5,496 nucleotides of DNA, from assembly GCA_009845505.1 (NCBI GenBank), contig VXZL01000061.1, positions 1 to 5,496 of the forward strand, given 5' to 3'. Of the stretch, positions 1 to 5,433 are shown one piece after another. This DNA is from Candidatus Poribacteria bacterium. GTDB taxonomy: Bacteria > Poribacteria > WGA-4E > WGA-3G. Under the pieces are notes generated by a model that saw nothing but the letters and a program-made list of their open reading frames with translations, was not told the origin of the DNA and ran no database searches. The position numbers and the translations under genes were made by a program. Position 1 is the stretch's first letter; the number at the start of each line of letters is the position of its first letter.

Positions 1-70
1 CCATCACCACCATCACCACCATCACCACTACCACCGCCGCCTCTGCCACCACCATCACCACCACCATCAC
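1..70. repeat. Low-complexity 9-bp repeat tract (CCATCACCA units)
   Basis: Three perfect head-to-tail copies of CCATCACCA occupy 1-27. After an interruption at 28-45 a second, less regular CCACCATCA-type stretch follows to about 70. On the minus strand this encodes the Gly/Asp-rich tract of the truncated lipoprotein. Every unit is a multiple of three, so gain or loss of units would keep the frame. The tract may continue beyond the window. Confidence 0.8.
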
Positions 71-440
71 GGGTCGAACGTCGGACCGCTTCAGCAGGTA
101 AAGCCGAGGCACTTTTGCGGTAGATGATATAGCTGAAGTTATCTGGATGGATGTGGATGATAGGCCCCTCAATGCCGTCTGTCCGATCTGTGAATTCTGG
201 TATAACGGTTATGCACGTGTTCTCAAGGCAGACAGAAGCTTCAGTTGAAGTTATATATCGGTCTACACGATCAGCTGTCAGCATTGAACCGACATGCGGT
301 GCATCGGAACAGCCGGTTATGCTAAAAAGAACAATGAGGATACTGACGATTAAGTTTGACGATAAGAACTGGGTTTCCTTTACGCTTTCAAAACCTATTG
401 TCATGCTCGCCGCTGCGCGGTTCGCACCTGTTTGGGGCAT
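1..440 (-). CDS. Putative lipoprotein, paralogue of its upstream neighbour, 3' end cut by window edge
   Basis: An open frame runs from an ATG at 440 to the left edge (146 codons, no stop). An AAGGGG ribosome-binding site at 450-455 lies 9 bases before this ATG; the in-frame ATG at 404 has none, so 440 is preferred although it makes a long N-terminus. A hydrophobic segment (about residues 30-42) ends in the lipobox SITGC with Cys44, so the product is probably exported and lipid-anchored. The mature part matches the protein at 466-1206 in order: P-x-x-G near the anchor, D-x-V, a Cys pair (Cys71 and Cys76), and P-x-IHIHP (residues 93-99) followed by Y-x-x-Y. From residue 125 it becomes a Gly/Asp tract (15 Gly, 5 Asp, one Arg, one Ser in 22 residues). 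The gene starts 25 bases after the neighbour's stop, so the two are probably co-transcribed. Function unknown; I recognise no named family. Confidence 0.72.
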   Translation of the reverse strand, partial: MPQTGANRAAASMTIGFESVKETQFLSSNLIVSILIVLFSITGCSDAPHVGSMLTADRVDRYITSTEASVCLENTCITVIPEFTDRTDGIEGPIIHIHPDNFSYIIYRKSASALPAEAVRRSTRDGGGDGGGRGGGGSGDGGDGGD

Positions 441-449
441 AATACGCGA

Positions 450-455
450 CCCCTT
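450..455 (-). promoter_or_regulatory. Ribosome-binding site deciding the start at 440
   Basis: AAGGGG on the minus strand lies 9 bases before the ATG at 440. The alternative ATG at 404 is preceded by GC-rich sequence with no purine-rich site. The site lies in the 25-base gap after the upstream lipoprotein's stop, consistent with translation from a shared message. Confidence 0.5.
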
Positions 456-465
456 CCCGTAGTCC

Positions 466-1206
466 CTACCGTATCCGTTGTAATTCAAAGGTATCATCAC
501 CTTCATCGGACGCTATGCCATCTATGTTGAGGCGGAACTTCGCAATATACCCTGGAACTAACCCTCTGACCCGAACGAGTATTTTTGTAGCATCTGTTCC
601 AACATCAAATTGTGCGATACGGACACCATCAGGTTCATCAATTTGTGTAAAGTTTGTTATCTCAAGATATTTTTCAGTGTTTGGAAACAACCGCGTTCCT
701 TCCACGATTCGGATTTCAAACCCACTGGTTTCCAGTGTGTCTCCACGAGAGACTTCTGCGAACGCCTCTGGATAGTACATCTGGATACGCCAGCCTTCAA
801 AGGCGTTGTCAACATCAACACCATTGTCACCACCCAGCAGCGCACTATCTGCTGGAAGTTCCGCAATCCCCGCAGCTACCAACGCCTCCGCAATTTCGGT
901 GGTGTCCATTGACCGTTCCGCACGTAAAACAAGACGACCTTCATAGTAGAATTCGTACATCACACCTGTCGGATGGATATGGATAACGGGTGCCAGTATG
1001 GTATCTCCTTGTCTCTCCACTTTTCTGACGACCACTTTGAGGCAAACGGAATCAAACCCATCTTGTACACAAACCGTATCCTCACCCTTCGATCTAAGAA
1101 ATTGCGTTACATCGTTGACTGAGAGTAGCGGACCGGTATAAGGAACCTCGCACCCGATAATACTCACAAACATGAAAATAAAAATTGCAAAAAGCAATTT
1201 TTTCAT
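466..1206 (-). CDS. Putative lipoprotein of unknown function (246 aa)
   Basis: The N-terminus is a lipoprotein signal peptide: MKK, a hydrophobic core (residues 4-17) and the lipobox SIIGC, giving Cys19 as the probable lipidated residue. The start at 1206 has a strong GGAGGT site (1212-1217) 5 bases upstream. The mature protein has a Cys pair (Cys46, Cys55), possibly a disulfide in the cell envelope, and a PVIHIHP motif (residues 73-79) before a Tyr-rich strand. A Gly/Asp-containing segment (GGDNGVDVD, about residues 125-133) follows, then a C-terminal part that reads as alternating beta strands and could be an immunoglobulin-like fold. The next gene downstream is a diverged paralogue beginning 25 bases after this stop. 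I recognise no enzyme motif; the two His of IHIHP could bind a metal, but that is a guess. It lies 74 bases after nfo, with no clear terminator or promoter between. Confidence 0.8.
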   Translation of the reverse strand: MKKLLFAIFIFMFVSIIGCEVPYTGPLLSVNDVTQFLRSKGEDTVCVQDGFDSVCLKVVVRKVERQGDTILAPVIHIHPTGVMYEFYYEGRLVLRAERSMDTTEIAEALVAAGIAELPADSALLGGDNGVDVDNAFEGWRIQMYYPEAFAEVSRGDTLETSGFEIRIVEGTRLFPNTEKYLEITNFTQIDEPDGVRIAQFDVGTDATKILVRVRGLVPGYIAKFRLNIDGIASDEGDDTFELQRIR

Positions 1207-1211
1207 TCATT

Positions 1212-1217
1212 ACCTCC
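1212..1217 (-). promoter_or_regulatory. Strong ribosome-binding site for the lipoprotein gene
   Basis: GGAGGT on the minus strand lies 5 bases before the ATG at 1206. A second ATG starts one base after the site but in another frame and too close to be used. This fixes the start at the MKK signal peptide. Confidence 0.75.
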
Positions 1218-1280
1218 GTTCTTGCACGTCCTTCACTCACAATAATGAATTCAGGCAATTTTTGCTTGGAGATTTGCAAA

Positions 1281-2120
1281 CTACACCCTTAGACTTCGTA
1301 ACGTTGAGAGGTTCACCTCATGCATAGTTTTCATTTCTGGTGTTTCGATGATAAGTGGGGTTTCGGCAAAGCGGGGGTCGTTGAGGATATACGCGAATGC
1401 TGGCACGCCGATATTGCCCTCACCGATGTGTTCGTGCCGATCGACTCGGCTCTGATAGGCGGATTTCGCGTCGTTGAGATGAAAAGCCTTCAATCGGTCC
1501 AAACCGATCATATCGTCAAATTGACTGAATGTTGCGGCGCAATCCGCTTCGGTTCGCATGTCGTACCCAGCAGCAAAGACATGGCACGTATCAAAACAGA
1601 CACCGAACCGATCAGGATATTTCGACATACCCATCACATCACGGATGTGTTCAAAAGCGTAACCGAGGTTTGTGCCTTGCCCGGCAGTGGTTTCAAGGAG
1701 AACGACAACATCCGGTGCCTCGGCACTTTCAAACAAATCATCGAAACTCTCAGTCAGCCGCTTTAATCCGATCGTTTCCCCCTCACCGAGATGCGCGCCG
1801 AGATGCGTGACGATGTGGCGGAGTCCAAGGACCTGTGCGAGTTCCATCTGCTCACGAAATGCTTGATTCGATTTTTTTAGTACGTCGGGTTTTGGAGAAG
1901 CGAGATTACTGAGATGGATGTCGTGGACAATGACATCGGCGAGGTCAGCCTCTGCCCATGCCGTGCGAAACTTTTCTTTTATGACATCGGTAGGGGGTTT
2001 TCCCTGCCACTGATTTGGGTTTCTCAAGAAAATCTGTATTGCATCGCAGTGGAGGTCGGTTCCGTTTTTGATGGCATTGTGTATGCCGCCTGCTGTGGAT
2101 ACGTGTGCGCCGAGGATCAT
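1281..2120 (-). CDS. nfo: Endonuclease IV (AP endonuclease, deoxyribonuclease IV)
   Basis: This is a full-length endonuclease IV (279 aa, as usual for the family), a TIM-barrel enzyme that cuts DNA 5' of abasic sites in base excision repair using three zinc ions. The family start GAHVSTAGG is at residues 4-12. All nine metal ligands are visible: His66, His106, Glu143 (LLETTAGQG), Asp177 and His180 (CFDTCHVFAAGYD), His214 (FHLNDAKS), Asp227 and His229 (VDRHEHIGEG), and Glu259 (LIIETP). The start is forced by an in-frame TAA two codons upstream, yet the nearest AAGGAG is 18 bases away, so initiation may be weak. After His66, where most relatives have a Tyr-Leu pair, this protein has His-Leu (residues 69-70); in E. 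coli that Tyr helps probe the abasic site. It lies 72 bases after the PIN partner gene. Confidence 0.96.
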   Translation of the reverse strand: MILGAHVSTAGGIHNAIKNGTDLHCDAIQIFLRNPNQWQGKPPTDVIKEKFRTAWAEADLADVIVHDIHLSNLASPKPDVLKKSNQAFREQMELAQVLGLRHIVTHLGAHLGEGETIGLKRLTESFDDLFESAEAPDVVVLLETTAGQGTNLGYAFEHIRDVMGMSKYPDRFGVCFDTCHVFAAGYDMRTEADCAATFSQFDDMIGLDRLKAFHLNDAKSAYQSRVDRHEHIGEGNIGVPAFAYILNDPRFAETPLIIETPEMKTMHEVNLSTLRSLRV

Positions 2121-2192
2121 ATTTTAAGTTGGTATCTGCTCCTTCTGCAAGATTCTATAACTACGTTAATCTCGTGGTTGGGCTGCGTGGGT

Positions 2193-2627
2193 CTATTGAT
2201 TCGAGACTACATTGGTATCCCTATCTGGCACAAGTTGCTGCGGCAAGGGATTTTCCTTCTGTTTGAAATGATGGCGCAAAAACCCTATGGAACCGGGAAC
2301 GCCAAGTTTATCCGTAAGAACTTTGGCACCCAATTTATAGATTTCAATATCGGTGAGTTCAAGTAAACCCTTACGCCAAGCCTCAATTCTTTCGGCTGCA
2401 ATCTGTGTCTCTGCTTCTTGTAAGGCTTCCCGTTCTTGGATCTGCTTAACCATTGTCGGGATATCTGGATCATCATCCAACCCTTTATGCCGCTCAGCAG
2501 TATAGTCGCAATCGTTAGGTCTACACTGCTTGAGAAATCGCTCTGTATAGGCAGTACCCATTTGTGCCATTAGTTCTTTAAGTCCTGCTTCATAGAGTTC
2601 ATTCTCTGTCATTTCTAAAATACGCAT
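2193..2627 (-). CDS. Two-module small protein, likely antitoxin partner of the PIN gene
   Basis: The start is placed at the ATG at 2627 (144 aa, MRILEM): GGAGG at 2634-2638 lies 6 bases upstream, one base separates the ATG from the PIN gene's stop, and the open frame further upstream only overlaps the PIN coding region. The protein is an internal duplication. Residues 5-35 and 90-120 align without gaps with 10 of 31 identities: E-x-T-x-x-E-x-Y-x-x-G-x-K-x-L-x-x-x-x-G-x6-F-L. The first copy is followed by CDYTAERHKGL (residues 40-50), resembling a D-Y-T-x-[ED]-R-x-x-x-L tail that I recall from small unnamed proteins beside PIN genes; the second copy lacks it. A charged, probably helical linker (about 60-88) joins them. 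Position and size suggest an antitoxin; this is inference, as no known antitoxin DNA-binding fold is obvious. Confidence 0.72.
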   Translation of the reverse strand: MRILEMTENELYEAGLKELMAQMGTAYTERFLKQCRPNDCDYTAERHKGLDDDPDIPTMVKQIQEREALQEAETQIAAERIEAWRKGLLELTDIEIYKLGAKVLTDKLGVPGSIGFLRHHFKQKENPLPQQLVPDRDTNVVSNQ

Positions 2628-2628
2628 T

Positions 2629-3090
2629 TCAAGCCTCCGATTGCAGCCAGATATAAGGGTTTTCGACCTGAGTGTGAAGTTGCGCTTGGTAGTGTTTTGC
2701 TCTTCTGAGTAGCCTATCATCGGTTGTTAGAAAGATATCCGCCCCGGCACTTTCAGCGCAGGCGAGGTGCAAAGCATCTCTTCGCTTGAACCCAAGAACT
2801 TCAAGTCTTATACCTCTCTCACTTTCACTTGACCCAACAGAAACAGTCTGATGGGCAAGAGTTATACAATTTTTGATTTGAAAACGCGCGCCAAAATTTG
2901 AAGACTGATCAACTTCATCCGACAAAACACTACTGACAACCCAATGCCAACACCCGCTAAAGCAATAAGTGAGAACCTGATGCATAGCCTCGGCTTCTTG
3001 ACGAATTCGTGCTTGTGTTGGAGGGTCAAAAAGCCGACTTAAGCAACAGGTATCAAGATAAATCTTCCAGACTTGAAAATCGGTTTGCAC
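2629..3090 (-). CDS. PIN-domain ribonuclease, VapC-like toxin
   Basis: PIN domains are Mg-dependent RNA-cleaving nucleases, often the toxin of type II toxin-antitoxin systems. Numbered from the GTG at 3090 (153 aa), the acidic site is intact: Asp13 in KIYLDTCCLSRLFD, Glu59 in SSVLSDEV, Asp105 in RRDALHLACAESAGAD, and Asp124/Asp125 in LTTDDRLLRR; the end ENPYIWL is also typical. Relatives usually begin with Met at the KIYLD segment, but here that codon is TGG, so the start is uncertain. The frame stays open to a GTG at 3150 (173 aa), which lacks a ribosome-binding site and lies inside the proposed promoter, so 3090 is preferred; a TTG at 3117 is possible. The stop is one base before the partner's ATG. 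Activity is plausible but untested, and a damaged start cannot be excluded. Confidence 0.82.
   Translation of the reverse strand: MQTDFQVWKIYLDTCCLSRLFDPPTQARIRQEAEAMHQVLTYCFSGCWHWVVSSVLSDEVDQSSNFGARFQIKNCITLAHQTVSVGSSESERGIRLEVLGFKRRDALHLACAESAGADIFLTTDDRLLRRAKHYQAQLHTQVENPYIWLQSEA
2634..2638 (-). promoter_or_regulatory. Ribosome-binding site of the PIN partner, inside the PIN gene's 3' end
   Basis: GGAGG lies within the last codons of the PIN gene (Ser-Glu-Ala-stop), 6 bases before the ATG at 2627. It supports that start over longer in-frame extensions and implies translational coupling of the two proteins. Confidence 0.7.
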
Positions 3091-3130
3091 GTCTCTATCC
3101 AGACTCCATACTGCCAATTGCCAAACTTTA

Positions 3131-3150
3131 GTGGTAATTAAAGATACCAC
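3131..3150. promoter_or_regulatory. Perfect inverted repeat, candidate operator of the PIN operon
   Basis: GTGGTA (3131-3136) and TACCAC (3145-3150) form a perfect 6-bp inverted repeat with an 8-base spacer. It covers the proposed -10 element of the PIN promoter (3141-3146), where a dimeric repressor such as a toxin-antitoxin complex would block polymerase. Autoregulation of this kind is established for many type II toxin-antitoxin operons; here it is inferred from position and symmetry only. Confidence 0.45.
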
Positions 3151-3169
3151 AAAAATGGAACAAAGTCAA
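3141..3169 (-). promoter_or_regulatory. Candidate sigma-70 promoter of the PIN operon
   Basis: On the minus strand TTGACT (3164-3169, five of six consensus bases) and TATCTT (3141-3146, four of six) are separated by exactly 17 bases. Transcription would start near 3134, downstream of the GTG at 3150, leaving about 44 bases of leader before the GTG at 3090. It directly follows the probable terminator of the dehydrogenase gene, the expected layout for a new transcription unit. Confidence 0.45.
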
Positions 3170-3183
3170 ATCAAAGAGCGTTT

Positions 3184-3202
3184 AAAAGAGGTTAGAAACC
3201 CC
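3184..3202 (-). terminator. Candidate intrinsic terminator of the dehydrogenase gene
   Basis: On the minus strand GGGGTT, a TCT loop and AACCTC form a 6-bp stem (one G-U pair as RNA), followed at once by TTTT. It lies 17 bases after the dehydrogenase stop codon. The stem is short and the loop only three bases, so termination may be partial. Confidence 0.42.
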
Positions 3203-3219
3203 GCCCACCAATTTGCCCA

Positions 3220-4236
3220 TTAGGGGTGTACAACGGTCTTGACCCCACGTTGCGAAGCGGCGTTATCAAACGCTGCAAGACCTTGTTCGATTGGAAACCG
3301 ATCCGTCAGCAACGGTTCAAAGTTAAGTGCTTTTTCAATCAGGAGTTGGCGCGATGCTTCAAGACTGGCACGAGAGAACGCCCATGATGCCATCAGTTTA
3401 TGACCGGTGTAGTGAAACTCCTCTAAGTTGACGCGAATCTCTTCACCCTCTGGCGCAAGCCCGAAGAAGTTAAGACAACCGCCTCTACGGACGACCTCAA
3501 AAGCGAGTGCGATCACTGAGGCGTTGTTCGTTGTGGAGGCGATAACGGTATCCACCCCTCCATGGGTGAGGTCTCGGAGGTGTGCGATAGCTTCAGGTGA
3601 AGTATCAAAAGCACAATCAGCACCGAGTGTCTCCGCGACGTGCCTACGGTGTGGTAATGGCTCAATTACATAGGTTGCCAAGCCTGCCCGTTTTGCGAGT
3701 TGGGTGAATATCAGTCCGATGGGACCGGCACCGAGGATGGCGACGGAATCTTTGAAAAGGGTTTCCCCCATAGCATTTAGACAGCATCCCAACGGTTCCA
3801 GGAACAGCAATTCTTCGTGTGGGATGCTGTCGGGGACTCGGATGAGTTTTCCTGTATCGATACCGTGTTTCGGCATCCGCATGTACTCTGCGTAACCCCC
3901 GTCGATATCGTGTCCGATACCTTCAATGGTCGTACAGTATTTGTCGAGATCGTTCTCACATTCGGGGCATGCCCCGCAGGAGAGCATGGGGTTGACGGTA
4001 ACGCGTTCGCCGACCTTGACATCGGAATGCCGACTCTCTACCACTATACCCGCGAGTTCGTGCCCCATGACGACGGGTGGTGCGTAATCTGAAACATCTC
4101 CGCGGAGCGCAGCGAGGTCAGAGGCGCAGATACCGCAGAGCTCCATCTGGATGAGGACATCTCCCGCAGCAAGCACAGGAATGGGTTTTTCGTGGATACG
4201 TAATTGCTGAATTTTTTCAAAAACAATTGCTTTCAT
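3220..4236 (-). CDS. Zinc-dependent medium-chain alcohol/polyol dehydrogenase
   Basis: This 338-aa protein is a complete medium-chain dehydrogenase of the sorbitol/threonine dehydrogenase type, a cytoplasmic enzyme oxidising a secondary alcohol of a sugar, polyol or amino acid with NAD. Catalytic zinc residues are Cys37 (GICASD), His59-Glu60 (GHE) and Glu147 (LEPLGC). The structural zinc site is the four-Cys lobe Cys87, Cys90, Cys93 and Cys101. The Rossmann fold has GAGPIG at 169-174, and acidic Glu192 at the end of the next strand suggests NAD rather than NADP. The start at 4236 gives the usual MKA-type N-terminus; the upstream sequence has only a weak A/G-rich site. It follows a Gfo/Idh/MocA gene by 131 bases, and such pairs commonly act together in carbohydrate catabolism, but the substrate is unresolved. 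The fold and zinc sites are certain; the specificity is not. Confidence 0.93.
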   Translation of the reverse strand: MKAIVFEKIQQLRIHEKPIPVLAAGDVLIQMELCGICASDLAALRGDVSDYAPPVVMGHELAGIVVESRHSDVKVGERVTVNPMLSCGACPECENDLDKYCTTIEGIGHDIDGGYAEYMRMPKHGIDTGKLIRVPDSIPHEELLFLEPLGCCLNAMGETLFKDSVAILGAGPIGLIFTQLAKRAGLATYVIEPLPHRRHVAETLGADCAFDTSPEAIAHLRDLTHGGVDTVIASTTNNASVIALAFEVVRRGGCLNFFGLAPEGEEIRVNLEEFHYTGHKLMASWAFSRASLEASRQLLIEKALNFEPLLTDRFPIEQGLAAFDNAASQRGVKTVVHP

Positions 4237-4247
4237 TCTTTTTAACT

Positions 4248-4278
4248 ATTAAATCTGGGCACCGTTCCACAATGTAAA
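4248..4278 (-). promoter_or_regulatory. Weak candidate promoter for the dehydrogenase gene
   Basis: On the minus strand TTTACA (4273-4278) and TTTAAT (4248-4253) each match five of six consensus bases, but the spacer is 19 bases, longer than optimal. Transcription would begin only a few bases before the ATG at 4236, leaving almost no leader, so this is a tentative call. Confidence 0.22.
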
Positions 4279-4286
4279 GCTAAGAC

Positions 4287-4313
4287 AAATTGTTCGCTAA
4301 TCACTCACAATTT
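4287..4313. promoter_or_regulatory. 7-bp inverted repeat upstream of the dehydrogenase, candidate regulator site
   Basis: AAATTGT (4287-4293) and ACAATTT (4307-4313) are perfect inverted copies with a 13-base spacer, so half-site centres are 20 bases apart, about two helical turns. The repeat sits just upstream of the weak candidate promoter in the 131-base gap between the two oxidoreductase genes. The gap is AT-rich, so a chance match is possible. Nothing else recognisable lies in this gap. Confidence 0.3.
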
Positions 4314-4367
4314 CGTTTCACGGTGGTTTCTGCCTAACTTCGACCCGTCCTAAAGTTTGGACAATTT

Positions 4368-5396
4368 TTAAAAAGACTCGTAAGGGACGGTTTCTGCCTG
4401 ATGCGTCTTAGCGGATTTTTCCGCCAGATCCATAATAGCGATAACGCGGCGAGCGGATTCGGGTGTTACGAGTAAAGGCGTACCGTCGTTCAGATGCGCA
4501 ATGATATTTTCGTAGTAACTCGGTCCCGGTCTACCGTGGTAACTGACCGTCTGTTCTTTGGGTTTGCCCTCAACTTCAGAGAGGACTTTAAACGCCCCGT
4601 CTTCAGAGGTAATCGCGCCGTGAGAGCCGAGCAATTTCCAGCGGGGTCCGCCGATCTTGGCGATGTTAGACATCTGGATGTTCGCCATCGTGCCATCTGC
4701 TACGACCTCTCCACCGGCGAAGCGAATAACCGCTTGGACATGGTCCTCATTGGTAATGTCGTCCCAGACGAGATTGGGTTGATAGAAGCCAGTAACGTTG
4801 ATCATCGGTGCGTCAAGGACATTGAGCAGCCAGTCGAGATAGTGTGCGCCCCAGTCGTAGAATTGCCCGCCGGAGATGGCTTTGACGCTCCGCCACCAAT
4901 TCGGGTTGGGCTTACCGTAGCCGCCACCCCACATTTCGACGTTGAAGACCTTACCGATGATGCCGGAGTGAACGAGTCCACGAAGCGTCCAAAAATCAGC
5001 ATCCCAACGTCGGTTGTGGTGAACAGATAGCATAACGCCGTTCTCTTCAGCGGTACTAATCATCTCTGTCGCTTCCGCAATCGTGACACACATCGGTTTT
5101 TCAACAATAACGTGTTTCCCTGCCTTGAGACTTGCCACAGTTGTGCTACAGTGGAAACTATGGGGTAGGACATTCGCAATGAGATCCACACCCTCGTCAG
5201 CGTTGAGTTCTTCGACAGCATTATAGGTACGGATTCCCGGAAAATCTTCTTTTGCCGCTGCTGTCCGCTCTGGATCGATGTCGCAGATAGCGACACATTC
5301 AATGCCATCGGTGCGTTGCATCATATTCGCATGGGCTTTGCCCATATTAAATGCCGCCCCATATCCGATGACGGCACCTCTGATGGTATCTGCCAT
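4368..5396 (-). CDS. Gfo/Idh/MocA-family NAD(P)-dependent oxidoreductase
   Basis: This 342-aa protein has the usual family length: an N-terminal Rossmann domain and a C-terminal alpha/beta domain that binds the sugar or inositol substrate. Visible motifs are the dinucleotide loop GYG (residues 11-13 in GAVIGYGAA), an acidic CDIDPER at the end of the second strand (38-44), the catalytic-loop EKP (99-101, with Lys100), and the C-terminal signature GGQFYDWGAHYLDW (176-189, with Asp181 and His185). The start at 5396 is chosen because AAGGAG (5406-5411) lies 9 bases upstream. An in-frame ATG at 5420 would add eight charged residues, has no such site and lies close to the predicted transcription start. 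Family members oxidise or reduce hydroxyls of sugars and inositols; the substrate cannot be told here. The downstream dehydrogenase probably serves the same pathway. No signal peptide, so cytoplasmic. Confidence 0.94.
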   Translation of the reverse strand: MADTIRGAVIGYGAAFNMGKAHANMMQRTDGIECVAICDIDPERTAAAKEDFPGIRTYNAVEELNADEGVDLIANVLPHSFHCSTTVASLKAGKHVIVEKPMCVTIAEATEMISTAEENGVMLSVHHNRRWDADFWTLRGLVHSGIIGKVFNVEMWGGGYGKPNPNWWRSVKAISGGQFYDWGAHYLDWLLNVLDAPMINVTGFYQPNLVWDDITNEDHVQAVIRFAGGEVVADGTMANIQMSNIAKIGGPRWKLLGSHGAITSEDGAFKVLSEVEGKPKEQTVSYHGRPGPSYYENIIAHLNDGTPLLVTPESARRVIAIMDLAEKSAKTHQAETVPYESF

Positions 5397-5405
5397 TAGT
5401 TTTGG

Positions 5406-5411
5406 CTCCTT
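5406..5411 (-). promoter_or_regulatory. Ribosome-binding site deciding the MocA-type gene's start
   Basis: AAGGAG on the minus strand lies 9 bases before the ATG at 5396 and within the open frame that begins at the ATG at 5420. The 5420 start has no purine-rich site of its own, so 5396 is the better start. Confidence 0.65.
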
Positions 5412-5433
5412 CTCTTTCATGTATGAATGCCAT

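Noticed and set aside
2..112. Plus-strand frame encoding a poly-His stretch resembling a His-tag
   Set aside because: The same bases encode the Gly/Asp tract of a minus-strand lipoprotein with ribosome-binding site, signal peptide and a paralogue. The plus frame soon stops and has no start in the window.
151..462. Plus-strand open frame of 103 aa
   Set aside because: It is antisense to the truncated lipoprotein and the gap after its neighbour, has no recognisable domain, and the minus-strand reading is supported by paralogy.
1261..1280. Possible promoter or terminator between nfo and the lipoprotein gene
   Set aside because: TTTGC/GCAAA gives only a 5-bp stem with a 10-base loop, and no -35/-10 pair with acceptable spacing was found there.
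1320..1766. Plus-strand open frame of 148 aa inside nfo
   Set aside because: It is antisense to conserved endonuclease IV motifs and shows no domain of its own.
1914..2366. Plus-strand open frame of 150 aa across the start of nfo and the 3' part of the PIN partner
   Set aside because: It overlaps two better supported minus-strand genes on the opposite strand and has no recognisable motif or ribosome-binding site.
3155..3223. Plus-strand 22-codon frame starting MEQSQIKERL in the gap after the dehydrogenase
   Set aside because: It has no ribosome-binding site, runs against all neighbours and covers the proposed terminator and -35 element. At most a remnant; it cannot be supported as a gene.
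4346..4361. GTCC/GGAC hairpin just after the MocA-type gene as a terminator
   Set aside because: On the minus strand the 4-bp stem has an 8-base loop and is not followed by a T run, so it does not look like an intrinsic terminator for that gene.
4494..5030. Plus-strand open frame of 178 aa inside the MocA-type gene
   Set aside because: It is the antisense of a well conserved oxidoreductase, including its EKP-to-GGxxxDxGxH region, and has no features of its own.
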